Source of the DNA: an uncultured Eubacteriales bacterium
Lineage (GTDB): Bacteria > Bacillota > Clostridia > Oscillospirales > Acutalibacteraceae
DNA length: 10,407 bases
NCBI GenBank assembly: GCA_900320925.1
Contig: ONUD01000126.1
Coordinates: 1 to 10,407 of the forward strand
Reading direction: 5' to 3'
Part shown: one piece after another, positions 1-6,680 of the stretch
Position numbering within the stretch: the first letter of the stretch is position 1
Layout of the letters: the number at the start of each line of letters is the position of its first letter
Notes under the pieces: model-generated
The model's input: only the letters and a program-made list of their open reading frames with translations
Databases searched by the model: none
What the model was told of the DNA's origin: nothing
Program-made: the position numbers and the translations under genes

Positions 1-175
1 AAAGCTGTTCGGAATACAGCATGGCAGCAGGGCGGCTTTCTGTCGAGCAGGCAATGCCCGACACCGTGAACACCCTTGAAAACAGCACCATGCCGTAGAC
101 CATTGCAATTTTCTGTGCCTGTGTAAACACAGGAGCATTGCAAAGCTCCTGTTTGGTTTCTTTTGAAAATGACAT
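1..175 (-). CDS. whiA: WhiA (YvcL) regulator, N-terminal fragment, runs off left edge
   Basis: Reading leftward from an ATG at 173-175, the first 58 codons translate to a protein starting MSFSKETKQELC, followed by a hydrophobic stretch reading YGMVLFSRVFTVSG. This is the characteristic start of WhiA, which joins a LAGLIDADG homing-endonuclease-like fold to a C-terminal helix-turn-helix. WhiA controls division and sporulation genes in actinomycetes and affects cell division and chromosome segregation in Bacillus. Only part of the first domain lies in the window, so the DNA-binding helix-turn-helix cannot be checked. The ATG overlaps the TAA of rapZ by one base (TAATG), implying translational coupling and cotranscription. 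The gene place, right after rapZ, independently supports the identification. Confidence 0.88.
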   Translation of the reverse strand, partial: MSFSKETKQELCNAPVFTQAQKIAMVYGMVLFSRVFTVSGIACSTESRPAAMLYSEQL

Positions 176-1044
176 TATTTTCCCGCCTTGCTGACATCTC
201 TGTGGTGTACCGTGACACGCTGACCCGTTTCAAGGATATGCTGGTACAGTACCCTTGTCAGTGTGACTGAGCGGTGCTTGCCTCCCGTGCAGCCCACGGC
301 AATGACCAACTGGCTCTTTCCCTCCGACAGGTACAGCGGCATGGCATAATCCACCAGGGAAATCATTCTTTCTGCATACCCCTTGGACTGCTCGAACTGC
401 ATCACATAGTCAAAGACACATTCCTCCAGCCCTGTATGCATTTTCAGCTCCGGCACATAAAACGGATTCGGCAGACATCTGACATCAAACACCAGATCCG
501 CTTCCGCAGGCAGACCGTACTTGAAGCCGAACGACATACACGTGACCGTCATGCCCATGGCCGCATTGCCTAAAAACAGGGACGTCATGCGTTCCTTGAG
601 CTGTGCCTGGGCAAGCAGGGAGGTATCCACGACATAGTCCGCCTTTGCCTTGACTCTCATCAGCAGCTCCCGTTCCAAACGCACCGCCTTTTCAGTGGAG
701 CCATTGCAAATATCATTCAGCGGATGCTTTCGCCTTGTTTCCCGAAACCGCCGCAGCAGTACATCATCGTTGGCATCCAGAAACAGAATCTTATATTCCT
801 TTTTGGCTGCCACCAGCTTGTCCAGCGAATCGAACAGTTGTTCAAAAGCATCCCCTGCTCTCACGTCCGTCACGACCGCAATTTTTTTCATTCTTGTATC
901 CGAGGACTTCTCGCAAAGCTCATAAAAAATCGGCAGCAGCATGGGCGGGATATTGTCCACACAGTAGTAACCAATATCTTCCATGCTCTTCATGGCGACC
1001 GACTTTCCTGCTCCCGAAAGCCCCGTGATGATAATAAATTCCAT
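175..1044 (-). CDS. rapZ: RapZ/YvcJ family P-loop nucleotide-binding protein
   Basis: A 289-residue protein, the usual length for RapZ/YvcJ. The N-terminal kinase-like half has a Walker A motif GLSGAGKS at residues 8-15, then a DNIPP motif near 31-35 and the family signature FRETRRKHPL near 100-109. The C-terminal half has FGFKYGLP, DVRCLPNPF and the highly conserved GCTGGKHRSV block. In E. coli RapZ is an RNA-binding adaptor that delivers the GlmZ small RNA to RNase E and so tunes glucosamine-6-phosphate synthase. In Bacillus YvcJ binds and hydrolyses nucleotides and its role is less clear. A GGGAG ribosome binding site overlaps the murB stop codon, with a 9-base gap between the genes. The protein sits in an operon with a cell-wall enzyme and HprK, which fits a role linking carbon state to amino-sugar or wall metabolism, but that is inference. 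Confidence 0.95.
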   Translation of the reverse strand: MEFIIITGLSGAGKSVAMKSMEDIGYYCVDNIPPMLLPIFYELCEKSSDTRMKKIAVVTDVRAGDAFEQLFDSLDKLVAAKKEYKILFLDANDDVLLRRFRETRRKHPLNDICNGSTEKAVRLERELLMRVKAKADYVVDTSLLAQAQLKERMTSLFLGNAAMGMTVTCMSFGFKYGLPAEADLVFDVRCLPNPFYVPELKMHTGLEECVFDYVMQFEQSKGYAERMISLVDYAMPLYLSEGKSQLVIAVGCTGGKHRSVTLTRVLYQHILETGQRVTVHHRDVSKAGK

Positions 1045-1053
1045 ATAACTCCC

Positions 1054-1959
1054 TCAACCTACAAATTTGACCTCACAGCAAAGGTCAACACCTTTCTGCT
1101 CTTTGACAACCTGCTGAATGTGCCTGATGAGCTGCTTCACATCCTCTGCGGAAGCATGGTTGTCATTGACAATAAAGCCCGAATGCTTCGGACTGACCGA
1201 TGCTCCGCCGATGGTGCAGCCTTTCAGACCGCATTCTTCAATGAGTGCCGCCGCATAACCGTCTTTTGGTCTTTTGAACACACTGCCGGCACTGTAATGA
1301 TTGATCGGCTGGTTAGTTTTTCGCTTGTCCATGAGCTCCTGCATACGGTCGATAATATCCTCCTGCCGTTTCGGTGCAAGGCGGAACACGGCATCCAGAA
1401 TGATATGCTTTGTGTCGGTAAAGGCACTGTGGCGATAGCCAAAATCCAGTTCCTTCTGCCGCAGGGTCTGCACCTCTCCCTGTGTATTCATATATCTTGC
1501 TTCCACGGCCACATCCTTGATTTCTCCGCCGTATGCTCCCGCATTCATATACACGGCTCCACCGACCGAGCCGGGGATCCCCCATGCAAACTCCAGTCCG
1601 CCCAGCGATACCTTTCTGGCAAAGACACACAGTCCTGCCAGCGTCACACCGGCACCGCACCGAACCGTATGTGCATCCATCAGGGAAATGTTTGTAAACT
1701 CTCCTGTCAGCCGTATCACCAGTCCCCTGATACCGTCATCCGACACCAGCAAATTAGACCCCATTCCCAGAATGAAGTATGGCACTTCATATTCTTTGCA
1801 CAGCTGCAAAATATTCCTTAATGCCTCGGCATTTCCGACTTCACAAAGGCAGTCAGCCTTACCGCCGATATGGAAAGTGGTATGCTGGTGCATCGGCTCA
1901 TCAAAATAAAAACCCGCCTTCTGTTCTTTCAGAAGGTTCCAAAATTTTTCATTCATCAT
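1054..1959 (-). CDS. murB: UDP-N-acetylenolpyruvoylglucosamine reductase (MurB, type II)
   Basis: MurB is a cytoplasmic FAD enzyme that uses NADPH to reduce UDP-GlcNAc-enolpyruvate to UDP-MurNAc, the second committed step of peptidoglycan synthesis. The 301-residue protein shows the expected blocks: TTFHIGGKAD (27-36), GMGSNLLVSDDG (65-76), the FAD-binding GIPGSVGGAVYMNAGAYGG (127-145), YRHSAF (175-180), AGSVFKRP (224-231) with the catalytic serine at 226, and the C-terminal EVKFVG with the conserved Glu296. The compact length, without the extra C-terminal region of the E. coli enzyme, indicates type II. The start at 1959 is chosen because a GAGGAG ribosome binding site, formed with the hprK stop codon, lies six bases upstream. 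A second ATG follows directly at 1956. A reading frame open further upstream (to 2049) overlaps hprK and has no MurB-like residues. Confidence 0.96.
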   Translation of the reverse strand: MMNEKFWNLLKEQKAGFYFDEPMHQHTTFHIGGKADCLCEVGNAEALRNILQLCKEYEVPYFILGMGSNLLVSDDGIRGLVIRLTGEFTNISLMDAHTVRCGAGVTLAGLCVFARKVSLGGLEFAWGIPGSVGGAVYMNAGAYGGEIKDVAVEARYMNTQGEVQTLRQKELDFGYRHSAFTDTKHIILDAVFRLAPKRQEDIIDRMQELMDKRKTNQPINHYSAGSVFKRPKDGYAAALIEECGLKGCTIGGASVSPKHSGFIVNDNHASAEDVKQLIRHIQQVVKEQKGVDLCCEVKFVG

Positions 1960-1969
1960 GCGATTCTCC

Positions 1970-2929
1970 TCAAAATGCAATCGTTTGTTTGCCGCCGTCC
2001 TCTTCGGGATATTCCAGTCCCAGTGCCTGGAACAGCTCACGGGCAGCATTATAGCCCATTTTTCTCTGGCGGTTGTTCATCGCCGCCACCTCGATGATGA
2101 CCGCTAAATTTCGTCCCGGCTTCACGGGGATTGTCACAATCGGCACTTCATTGCCCAAAATCTCTGTCATTTCACTGCTCATTCCCATACGGTCATACAC
2201 TTTTTTATTGTCCCATATTTCCAGATTGATGACCATATCAATTTTTTCCGTCAGCTTGACAGCACCCATACCGAACAGCCGGCGGGCATTGATAATTCCT
2301 ATGCCCCTGAGTTCGATAAAATGACGGATATTTTCAGGAGCAGAGCCAATCAACTGCTTGTTGGAGATTCTCCTGATTTCCACCGCATCATCGGCAATCA
2401 GCCGGTGACCCCTCTTAATCAGCTCGATGGCAGTTTCGCTCTTACCGACACCGCTGTCCCCCACAATCAGCAAGCCTTCACCATAGACCTCTACCAATAC
2501 TCCGTGCCTTGTCACACGGGGGGCAAGCTCCGTATTCAACAGCGATACCAGTGCTGCCGACAGTCCCGAAGTTGCCTCGGAAGAACGCAGGACAGGCACC
2601 TTGTACTTATCCGCTGCCGACATCAGCTCGCTGTAAGGAATAATGCCCCTTGTCACGATAATGGCAGGCGGCTGGAGTGCAAACAGCCTGCTGATGACAT
2701 GGAACCGCTGTTCGGAGCTGAAACGGTTCAGATAGCTGTTCTCGGTATTGCCAAAGAGAATGATTCTGGAATTGTCGAAAAAGTCCAGAAATCCTGTCAG
2801 TTCCAGACCCGGACGGGTAATATCCTTTGAGGATACATGAATCTTTTCCGGCTCATTGGGCATATAGGCAACATCTAACTCCAACTCTGAAATAATTTTC
2901 GCAAGACTGACTGAAAATTTTGTTTCCAT
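1970..2929 (-). CDS. hprK: HPr kinase/phosphorylase (HprK)
   Basis: A bifunctional enzyme that phosphorylates and dephosphorylates Ser46 of the phosphotransferase protein HPr. It is the sensor of carbon catabolite control through CcpA in Firmicutes. The 319 residues match the family length. The N-terminal domain covers about 1-130. The catalytic domain carries His142 (in RHGVLVE), Walker A GDSGVGKS at 157-164, the Asp pair at 180-181, the HprK signature ELRGIGIINARRLFG at 206-220 and the PVKPGRN loop near 268-274. All are intact. The ATG at 2929 follows a GGAGGTG ribosome binding site with short spacing. It is the first gene of the operon that continues into murB, rapZ and whiA. A candidate promoter lies about 50 bases upstream. 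Confidence 0.97.
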   Translation of the reverse strand: METKFSVSLAKIISELELDVAYMPNEPEKIHVSSKDITRPGLELTGFLDFFDNSRIILFGNTENSYLNRFSSEQRFHVISRLFALQPPAIIVTRGIIPYSELMSAADKYKVPVLRSSEATSGLSAALVSLLNTELAPRVTRHGVLVEVYGEGLLIVGDSGVGKSETAIELIKRGHRLIADDAVEIRRISNKQLIGSAPENIRHFIELRGIGIINARRLFGMGAVKLTEKIDMVINLEIWDNKKVYDRMGMSSEMTEILGNEVPIVTIPVKPGRNLAVIIEVAAMNNRQRKMGYNAARELFQALGLEYPEEDGGKQTIAF

Positions 2930-2979
2930 AAAGACACCTCCGCTGTTATTGTTTCAAAGTCAACAAAATTCTGCCTACC

Positions 2980-3008
2980 ATTATACAATATTTTTATTTA
3001 ATTTAAAA
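2980..3008 (-). promoter_or_regulatory. Candidate promoter of the hprK-murB-rapZ-whiA operon
   Basis: On the minus strand a perfect TATAAT (2985 to 2980) is preceded by a 17-base spacer and a weak -35, TTTTAA (3008 to 3003), which matches the consensus at three of six positions. The surroundings are very AT-rich. A transcript would begin near 2973, giving a leader of roughly 45 bases before the hprK start. No cre box or other operator was recognised. Confidence 0.55.
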
Positions 3009-3038
3009 GAGCTTTTTACGAATTTATCAAAATCTCTT

Positions 3039-3065
3039 TTGTTTCCGTGGAAGATATGGTATAAT
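3039..3065 (+). promoter_or_regulatory. Candidate extended -10 promoter of the glycosyltransferase gene
   Basis: TGGTATAAT at 3057-3065 is a perfect extended -10 element. The -35 region is poor: TTGTTT at 3039-3044 with a 15-base spacer is the best fit. The leader is about 25 bases. The ribosome binding site GGTGATC (3089-3095) is fully complementary to the region of the 16S 3' end just upstream of the usual CCUCC core and lies two bases before the ATG at 3098. The aligned spacing is therefore normal. Confidence 0.6.
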
Positions 3066-3097
3066 AGCCGTATGAATCTTGAATAATTGGTGATCTT

Positions 3098-4267
3098 ATG
3101 CGTATTTTAATTTTCACGGAGGTATTTTCACCGTATGTATGCGGTATTTCCAGCTATATTGAAGTACTGAAAAAGGGGCTGGAGGCACTTTCCCACAAGG
3201 TGCTGATCGTCACCTCCGACCCAAATGTCAGTGAGGACTGCTACAAGGACGGGGTGATCCGCTGTCCTGCCAAGCCTGCCCGCAACAAGTACGGGTATGA
3301 ATGTAAAAAAATCTCCAATCCAAAAGTACTGAACTTTATTTGCCGTTTTCGTCCCGATGTTGTCCACATCCATACCGATACCAAAATTGCTTATATGGGT
3401 CTGGAGGTTGCAGACAGGGTACAGGCTCCTGTGGTTTTTACCATTCACGACTATTTCCTTGACCGTCACGCTTCGGATAATCCGCTTTTATGGAGAATGC
3501 GTACCTATTTTGAAAAAAAGCATTTCTGTGACCTGCTCGACACCGCAGACACCGTCACCTCTTCCTGTAGCAGAGCCGATCTTTTTGTCAAGCGTGCCGG
3601 ACGAAAAGTCCCTGTACAGTTGGTACAGACTGCCGTTGACACCGAACACTTTGATGACCGCAGGGTAGCTTCATCGGCAGTTGAAAAGCTGCGTTTCCGG
3701 CTCGGTCTTTCCCCCACTGCCGTCACAGCCGTGTTTGCCGGCAGTCTGAGCGTTGAAAAAAATCTCGAGTTTGCCCTTGCCGCCTTTGCCAGATACATCA
3801 AGCCCTCTGACAATATCCAACTCCTTATCGTGGGTGACGGCACCGAAACAGACTATTTAAAAAATCTCTGCCGCAAGCTGAATATTACCGACAGAGTATG
3901 GTTTGCCGGCACGGTTCCCCATGAACATATGCCCGTGGTGTACGCTGCCAGTGATGTATATGTCTGTTCCTATGATGACGGGCTGATGTCCGTTTCGTTT
4001 GTGGAAGCGATGGCATGCGGTCTGCCTGTCCTCATCAAGGAGGACAGGGAACGCATTGCCTACAAAATCGTTCAGAACGGTGTCAACGGGCTGGTCTATC
4101 AGACACCGGAAGAGTTTGCCGAATATCTTAAAAAAATCGCTTCTCTTGATACTGCCCAGAAACAGCGGATCCGTGACATTGTCCGCCGTACCGTTCCTAA
4201 TGATGCCTACACCTCCATGGCAAGGGACTATCTTGAAATTTACCGACAGCTTCCCAAAAAAGACTGA
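3098..4267 (+). CDS. GT4-family (GT-B fold) glycosyltransferase
   Basis: A 389-residue protein with the two Rossmann lobes of GT-B enzymes. The N-terminal lobe starts MRILIFTEVFSPYVCGISSY and contains FRPDVVHIHTDT and VVFTIHDYF, the acceptor side. The C-terminal lobe has LGLSPTAVTAVFAGSLSVEKN, LLIVGDGTETDYLKNL, VWFAGTVPHEHMPVVYAASDVYV and FVEAMACGLPVL, the nucleotide-sugar side. The overall pattern resembles the clade of diacylglycerol glucosyltransferases and related envelope enzymes, so a role in glycolipid or cell-surface glycan synthesis is plausible, but donor and acceptor are not determined. There is no transmembrane segment or signal peptide, as expected for a peripheral cytoplasmic enzyme. 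In the EX7E motif the second Glu (303) is present but the first is Gly295, preceded by Asp293-Asp294. It is transcribed alone, divergently from hprK, and ends in the terminator hairpin. Confidence 0.9.
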   Translation: MRILIFTEVFSPYVCGISSYIEVLKKGLEALSHKVLIVTSDPNVSEDCYKDGVIRCPAKPARNKYGYECKKISNPKVLNFICRFRPDVVHIHTDTKIAYMGLEVADRVQAPVVFTIHDYFLDRHASDNPLLWRMRTYFEKKHFCDLLDTADTVTSSCSRADLFVKRAGRKVPVQLVQTAVDTEHFDDRRVASSAVEKLRFRLGLSPTAVTAVFAGSLSVEKNLEFALAAFARYIKPSDNIQLLIVGDGTETDYLKNLCRKLNITDRVWFAGTVPHEHMPVVYAASDVYVCSYDDGLMSVSFVEAMACGLPVLIKEDRERIAYKIVQNGVNGLVYQTPEEFAEYLKKIASLDTAQKQRIRDIVRRTVPNDAYTSMARDYLEIYRQLPKKD

Positions 4268-4290
4268 CCGCCAAACACGGTCAGTCTTTT
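4258..4290. terminator. Strong bidirectional intrinsic terminator
   Basis: A perfect 13-bp stem (4258-4270 with 4278-4290, core GACTGACCG/CGGTCAGTC) closes a 7-base loop. It is flanked by an A-run on the left and ends in a T-run on the right, so it can terminate in both directions. The glycosyltransferase stop codon (4265-4267) lies inside the left arm. The transporter stop codon (TAA on the minus strand, 4295 to 4293) is three bases beyond the right arm. One hairpin therefore serves both convergent genes. Confidence 0.93.
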
Positions 4291-4292
4291 CT

Positions 4293-5939
4293 TTATGCTT
4301 CATTCTGTATGGGTCTGAAATTCGGGAAGAAGGAAAAGGCAATATTGGTGCTGTGATCGGCAATCCGCTCCAGATTGGTCAGAAGCTCCATGAACAGCGT
4401 TCCCACGGTGGCATCACACTCACCGTCACGCAGCCGTTCGATATGCTTTTCCTTGAACAGCTCTGTTTTATCATCAATTTTCTGTTCGGTATCCCCCACC
4501 AAGCGGAACATCCTACGGTCACGGGACTCTCCGTCAAAGATCTTCAGGGAATTGTCAATCACACTCGTTACCAGTTCTTTCAGTTCATTGATTTCTGCAA
4601 TTGCCTTTTCACTGAACATTTCATTCTTTTCAAGCTGCATTCCCGCTATCTCGCAGATATTCTCTGCATGGTCACCGATTCGCTCCATGTCGCTCACCAC
4701 ATGATAATACTTACCGATTTTTTCACGGTCGGTATCTTCAATCGCCAAACCATTGATTTTCACCAGATAGCTTGTAATGGTATGGTTCAGGTAGTCAATG
4801 ACTTCCTCATTCTCCTCCACCTGCTCAATTTTCTTCTTATCCAGTTCCAGCAGGGCTTCCATAGACAATACAAAATTTTTTTTGGCAAGCCTGCCCATCC
4901 GCTGTATCTCCTTGGTAATCTGATTGACAGCAATCGGCGGTGTTTTCAGGATTCTCTCATCCACATACTTCAAACGGCACGCCTCTTTTTCGGTGCTTTC
5001 TTCTCCTCGTATAATCATACAAGCCATCTTGATGATGATACCATTGCACGGAAGAAGAACAAGCGTGGTCACGATGCTGAAAATAATATGTACCAACGAG
5101 ATTTGCAGCGACACATTATCGGTAGAAGCCTGCACCCATGACACGAATGGTGTGAACATCGTAATCCCCGTGAACATCAAGACACCTATCGAACAAAAGA
5201 TAACGTACGACCAAGCGGTACGTTGTGCGGCTTTGGAAGCACCAATGGACGAAATGACAGACGTGACACACGCACCGATATGGATACCGTACACGATATA
5301 CACCGCATTCGGCAGTGCCAACGCACCTGCGGCACCGAGTGCCTGCAAGACACCCACTGTTGCAGAAGAGCTTTGCACGACACCTGCAAAAATCGTACCA
5401 AAAATGATACCAATCAGCGGATCACCCACCGAAGTAATCATATACTGAAAAAAATCCGATGATGCCAGCGGTTTGAGATTGTCGCTCATAGTCGTCATGC
5501 CAAAAAACAGGATACCGAAGCCGGCAATGATCTGTCCAACGTACTTGGTATTATTCTTCTTGCTCAGACTCACCATAAATGCACCGAAGCAGATCAGTAC
5601 GGGCATATACTGTGCAATATTGAACGACAGAATCAGACTGGTGACAGTCGTTCCGATTGTTGCACCCATAATGACACCCATGGCCTGTGTCAGTGTCATC
5701 AGACCTGCATTGACAAAACCCACCACCATGACCGATACAGCCGTGGAGCTTTGGATGATGGCTGTCACAATTATGCCGACCAAGGCACCCAGAAACCTGT
5801 TGGAAGTGAGCTTTTCAAGTATCACTCTCAGCTTGGCACCTGCCGCCAGCTCCAAACCATCGCCCAGAAGCTTCATGCCATACAGGAACAGTCCCAGTCC
5901 TCCCAAGGCAAGAATAATCTGCGTTGCTACGAGGGGCAT
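4293..5939 (-). CDS. Na+/phosphate cotransporter (NptA-like) with C-terminal PhoU domain
   Basis: Membrane protein of 548 residues. The N-terminal 310 residues are hydrophobic and contain two inverted-topology Na/Pi-cotransporter repeats, each with the hallmark motif: QSST at 63-66 (in AIIQSSTAVSVMVVGFVNAG) and QSSS at 189-192 (in GVVQSSSATVGVLQALGAAG). About residues 335-548 form a cytoplasmic helical PhoU-like domain with two metal-binding-type motifs, DMERIGDHAENI (417-428) and NLERIADHSTNI (522-533). The family imports inorganic phosphate with sodium, and the PhoU part probably regulates it. The ATG at 5939 is chosen because GGGAGG lies seven bases upstream. A TTG five codons earlier in the same frame would overlap that site. 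It is a single-gene unit between the palindrome region and the shared terminator. No Pho box was recognised. Confidence 0.93.
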   Translation of the reverse strand: MPLVATQIILALGGLGLFLYGMKLLGDGLELAAGAKLRVILEKLTSNRFLGALVGIIVTAIIQSSTAVSVMVVGFVNAGLMTLTQAMGVIMGATIGTTVTSLILSFNIAQYMPVLICFGAFMVSLSKKNNTKYVGQIIAGFGILFFGMTTMSDNLKPLASSDFFQYMITSVGDPLIGIIFGTIFAGVVQSSSATVGVLQALGAAGALALPNAVYIVYGIHIGACVTSVISSIGASKAAQRTAWSYVIFCSIGVLMFTGITMFTPFVSWVQASTDNVSLQISLVHIIFSIVTTLVLLPCNGIIIKMACMIIRGEESTEKEACRLKYVDERILKTPPIAVNQITKEIQRMGRLAKKNFVLSMEALLELDKKKIEQVEENEEVIDYLNHTITSYLVKINGLAIEDTDREKIGKYYHVVSDMERIGDHAENICEIAGMQLEKNEMFSEKAIAEINELKELVTSVIDNSLKIFDGESRDRRMFRLVGDTEQKIDDKTELFKEKHIERLRDGECDATVGTLFMELLTNLERIADHSTNIAFSFFPNFRPIQNEA

Positions 5940-6049
5940 ACACAATCCTCCCAATTTTCTTTTTCTTCCATAATATTACAATATCTGCCTTTCAATATTC
6001 TAAATAAGAATTATTTTTTTTTCTATCATTCCACCAAAATACATTTCTC

Positions 6050-6071
6050 ATCATATAAATTTTTATATGAT
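6050..6071. promoter_or_regulatory. Perfect 22-bp AT-rich palindrome, possible operator of the transporter gene
   Basis: ATCATATAAA (6050-6059) and TTTATATGAT (6062-6071) are perfect inverted 10-base arms around a central TT. It covers the def stop codon and the last two bases of a minus-strand TATAAT (6075 to 6070), so a bound dimer would block transcription start toward the transporter. It lacks a downstream U-run on the minus strand, so a terminator role is weak. The protein that would bind is unknown. Confidence 0.5.
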
Positions 6072-6476
6072 TATACCATCGCAGTGGTCAATCTCATGCT
6101 GTATGACCTGAGCGGTAAAACCTGTATAATGACTGCGGCGTTTTTTGAGAAACATATCCTCAAATTCCACATCAATTTCATGCCATCTCACTGTTTTTCT
6201 CACTCCCTCAAGAGATAAACAACCCTCTTCCGTTTCATAGCGTTCCTTTGAATGGACAGTAATCTTCGGGTTGAGCATGACCACGGGAACCATGCCCATC
6301 TGTACGGCAATGATTCGTTTCTGTACCCCAATCATATTCGCCGCCATGCCCGCACACCTGTAGGCATTGGCTTGCAGTGTATCCCGCAGATCCCTTGCCG
6401 TTCCCAAATCCGCCTTTGTGGCAGGCGTAGATTTTTTCATCAGAAGCATGACGTCTTTGATAATTTCCCTTACCAT
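6063..6476 (-). CDS. def: Short peptide deformylase-family protein with altered motif I
   Basis: Peptide deformylase removes the formyl group from the initiator methionine of new proteins, using a metal ion. The protein has 137 residues, shorter than the 169 of E. coli. Motif II EEGCLS (83-88) with metal ligand Cys86 and motif III QHEIDH (126-131) with ligands His127 and His131 and catalytic Glu128 are intact. Motif I, normally GxGxAAxQ, reads CAGMAANM (41-48), so the oxyanion-stabilising Gln is Met48 and the first Gly is Cys41. This short type, from memory, recurs in Clostridia, often beside a standard deformylase elsewhere, so it may be a divergent paralog. The start has an AGGAGGA ribosome binding site seven bases upstream. 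It is divergent from the small cysteine-rich gene, with 60 bases between them. Confidence 0.88.
   Translation of the reverse strand: MVREIIKDVMLLMKKSTPATKADLGTARDLRDTLQANAYRCAGMAANMIGVQKRIIAVQMGMVPVVMLNPKITVHSKERYETEEGCLSLEGVRKTVRWHEIDVEFEDMFLKKRRSHYTGFTAQVIQHEIDHCDGIII
6070..6078 (-). promoter_or_regulatory. Possible extended -10 promoter of the Na/Pi transporter gene
   Basis: The minus strand reads TGGTATAAT (6078 to 6070), a perfect extended -10, inside the last codons of def. No convincing -35 lies upstream. Start would be near 6063, leaving a leader of about 125 bases. An alternative closer to the gene (TTGAAA at 5995 to 5990, 17-base spacer, TATGGA) is weaker. Because the element is also coding sequence (codons for Gly-Ile-Ile), its match could be chance. 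Confidence 0.35.
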
Positions 6477-6536
6477 TGCATATTCCTCCTGTTTTTTTCC
6501 TATCCTCTATCCATACTAAGTAAAAAAGGTGAGCGT

Positions 6537-6680
6537 ATGATGTGGATTCCCTGTACAGAGAACTGTATGTATCAAAAGGACGGCTGCTGCACGCTTGAAA
6601 GCACCTCAGCCGTTACCAACTGCACATCTGACGGCTGTGCCTACAAGGTCAGCCCCCCAGTGCCGCCACCGCATCCCTGA
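6537..6680 (+). CDS. Cysteine-rich miniprotein, DUF1540-like
   Basis: A 47-residue protein starting MMWIPCTENCMYQKDGCC. It has six cysteines, at 6, 10, 17, 18, 29 and 34, with the C-x3-C-x6-C spacing followed by later cysteines that typifies DUF1540 proteins of Firmicutes. These are small, probably metal-binding or disulfide-bearing, and of unknown function. The ATG at 6537 follows AAAGGTGAG at a suitable distance, which supports translation. The cysteine region ends near residue 38, and the remaining tail (SPPVPPPHP) is encoded by DNA that is also the 3' end of radA on the other strand, a 32-base tail-to-tail overlap. No clear promoter is visible. The alternative, a chance frame, is disfavoured by the ribosome binding site and the cysteine pattern. 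Confidence 0.72.
   Translation: MMWIPCTENCMYQKDGCCTLESTSAVTNCTSDGCAYKVSPPVPPPHP

Noticed and set aside
724..1821. A 365-codon open frame on the plus strand opposite rapZ and murB
   Set aside because: It lies wholly antisense to two well-conserved genes, crosses their boundary, has no recognisable domain and no ribosome binding site. It is a by-product of codon use on the other strand.
1960..2049. Longer MurB start, 30 residues upstream
   Set aside because: The extension overlaps the end of hprK and does not look like MurB. The GAGGAG site before 1959 fixes the start.
3999..5141. A 380-codon plus-strand open frame from inside the glycosyltransferase gene into the antisense of the transporter gene
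   Set aside because: It crosses the terminator hairpin and two unrelated coding contexts, and its sequence shows no domain. It is the shadow of real genes.
5940..5954. TTG start five codons before the ATG of the transporter
   Set aside because: The extra codons cover the GGGAGG ribosome binding site of the ATG at 5939, and the family begins near the later start.
5994..6022. AT-rich hairpin followed by a T-run on the plus strand
   Set aside because: The stem has only A-T rich pairs with a bulge, and no plus-strand gene ends here. On the minus strand the run becomes A, so it cannot terminate def.
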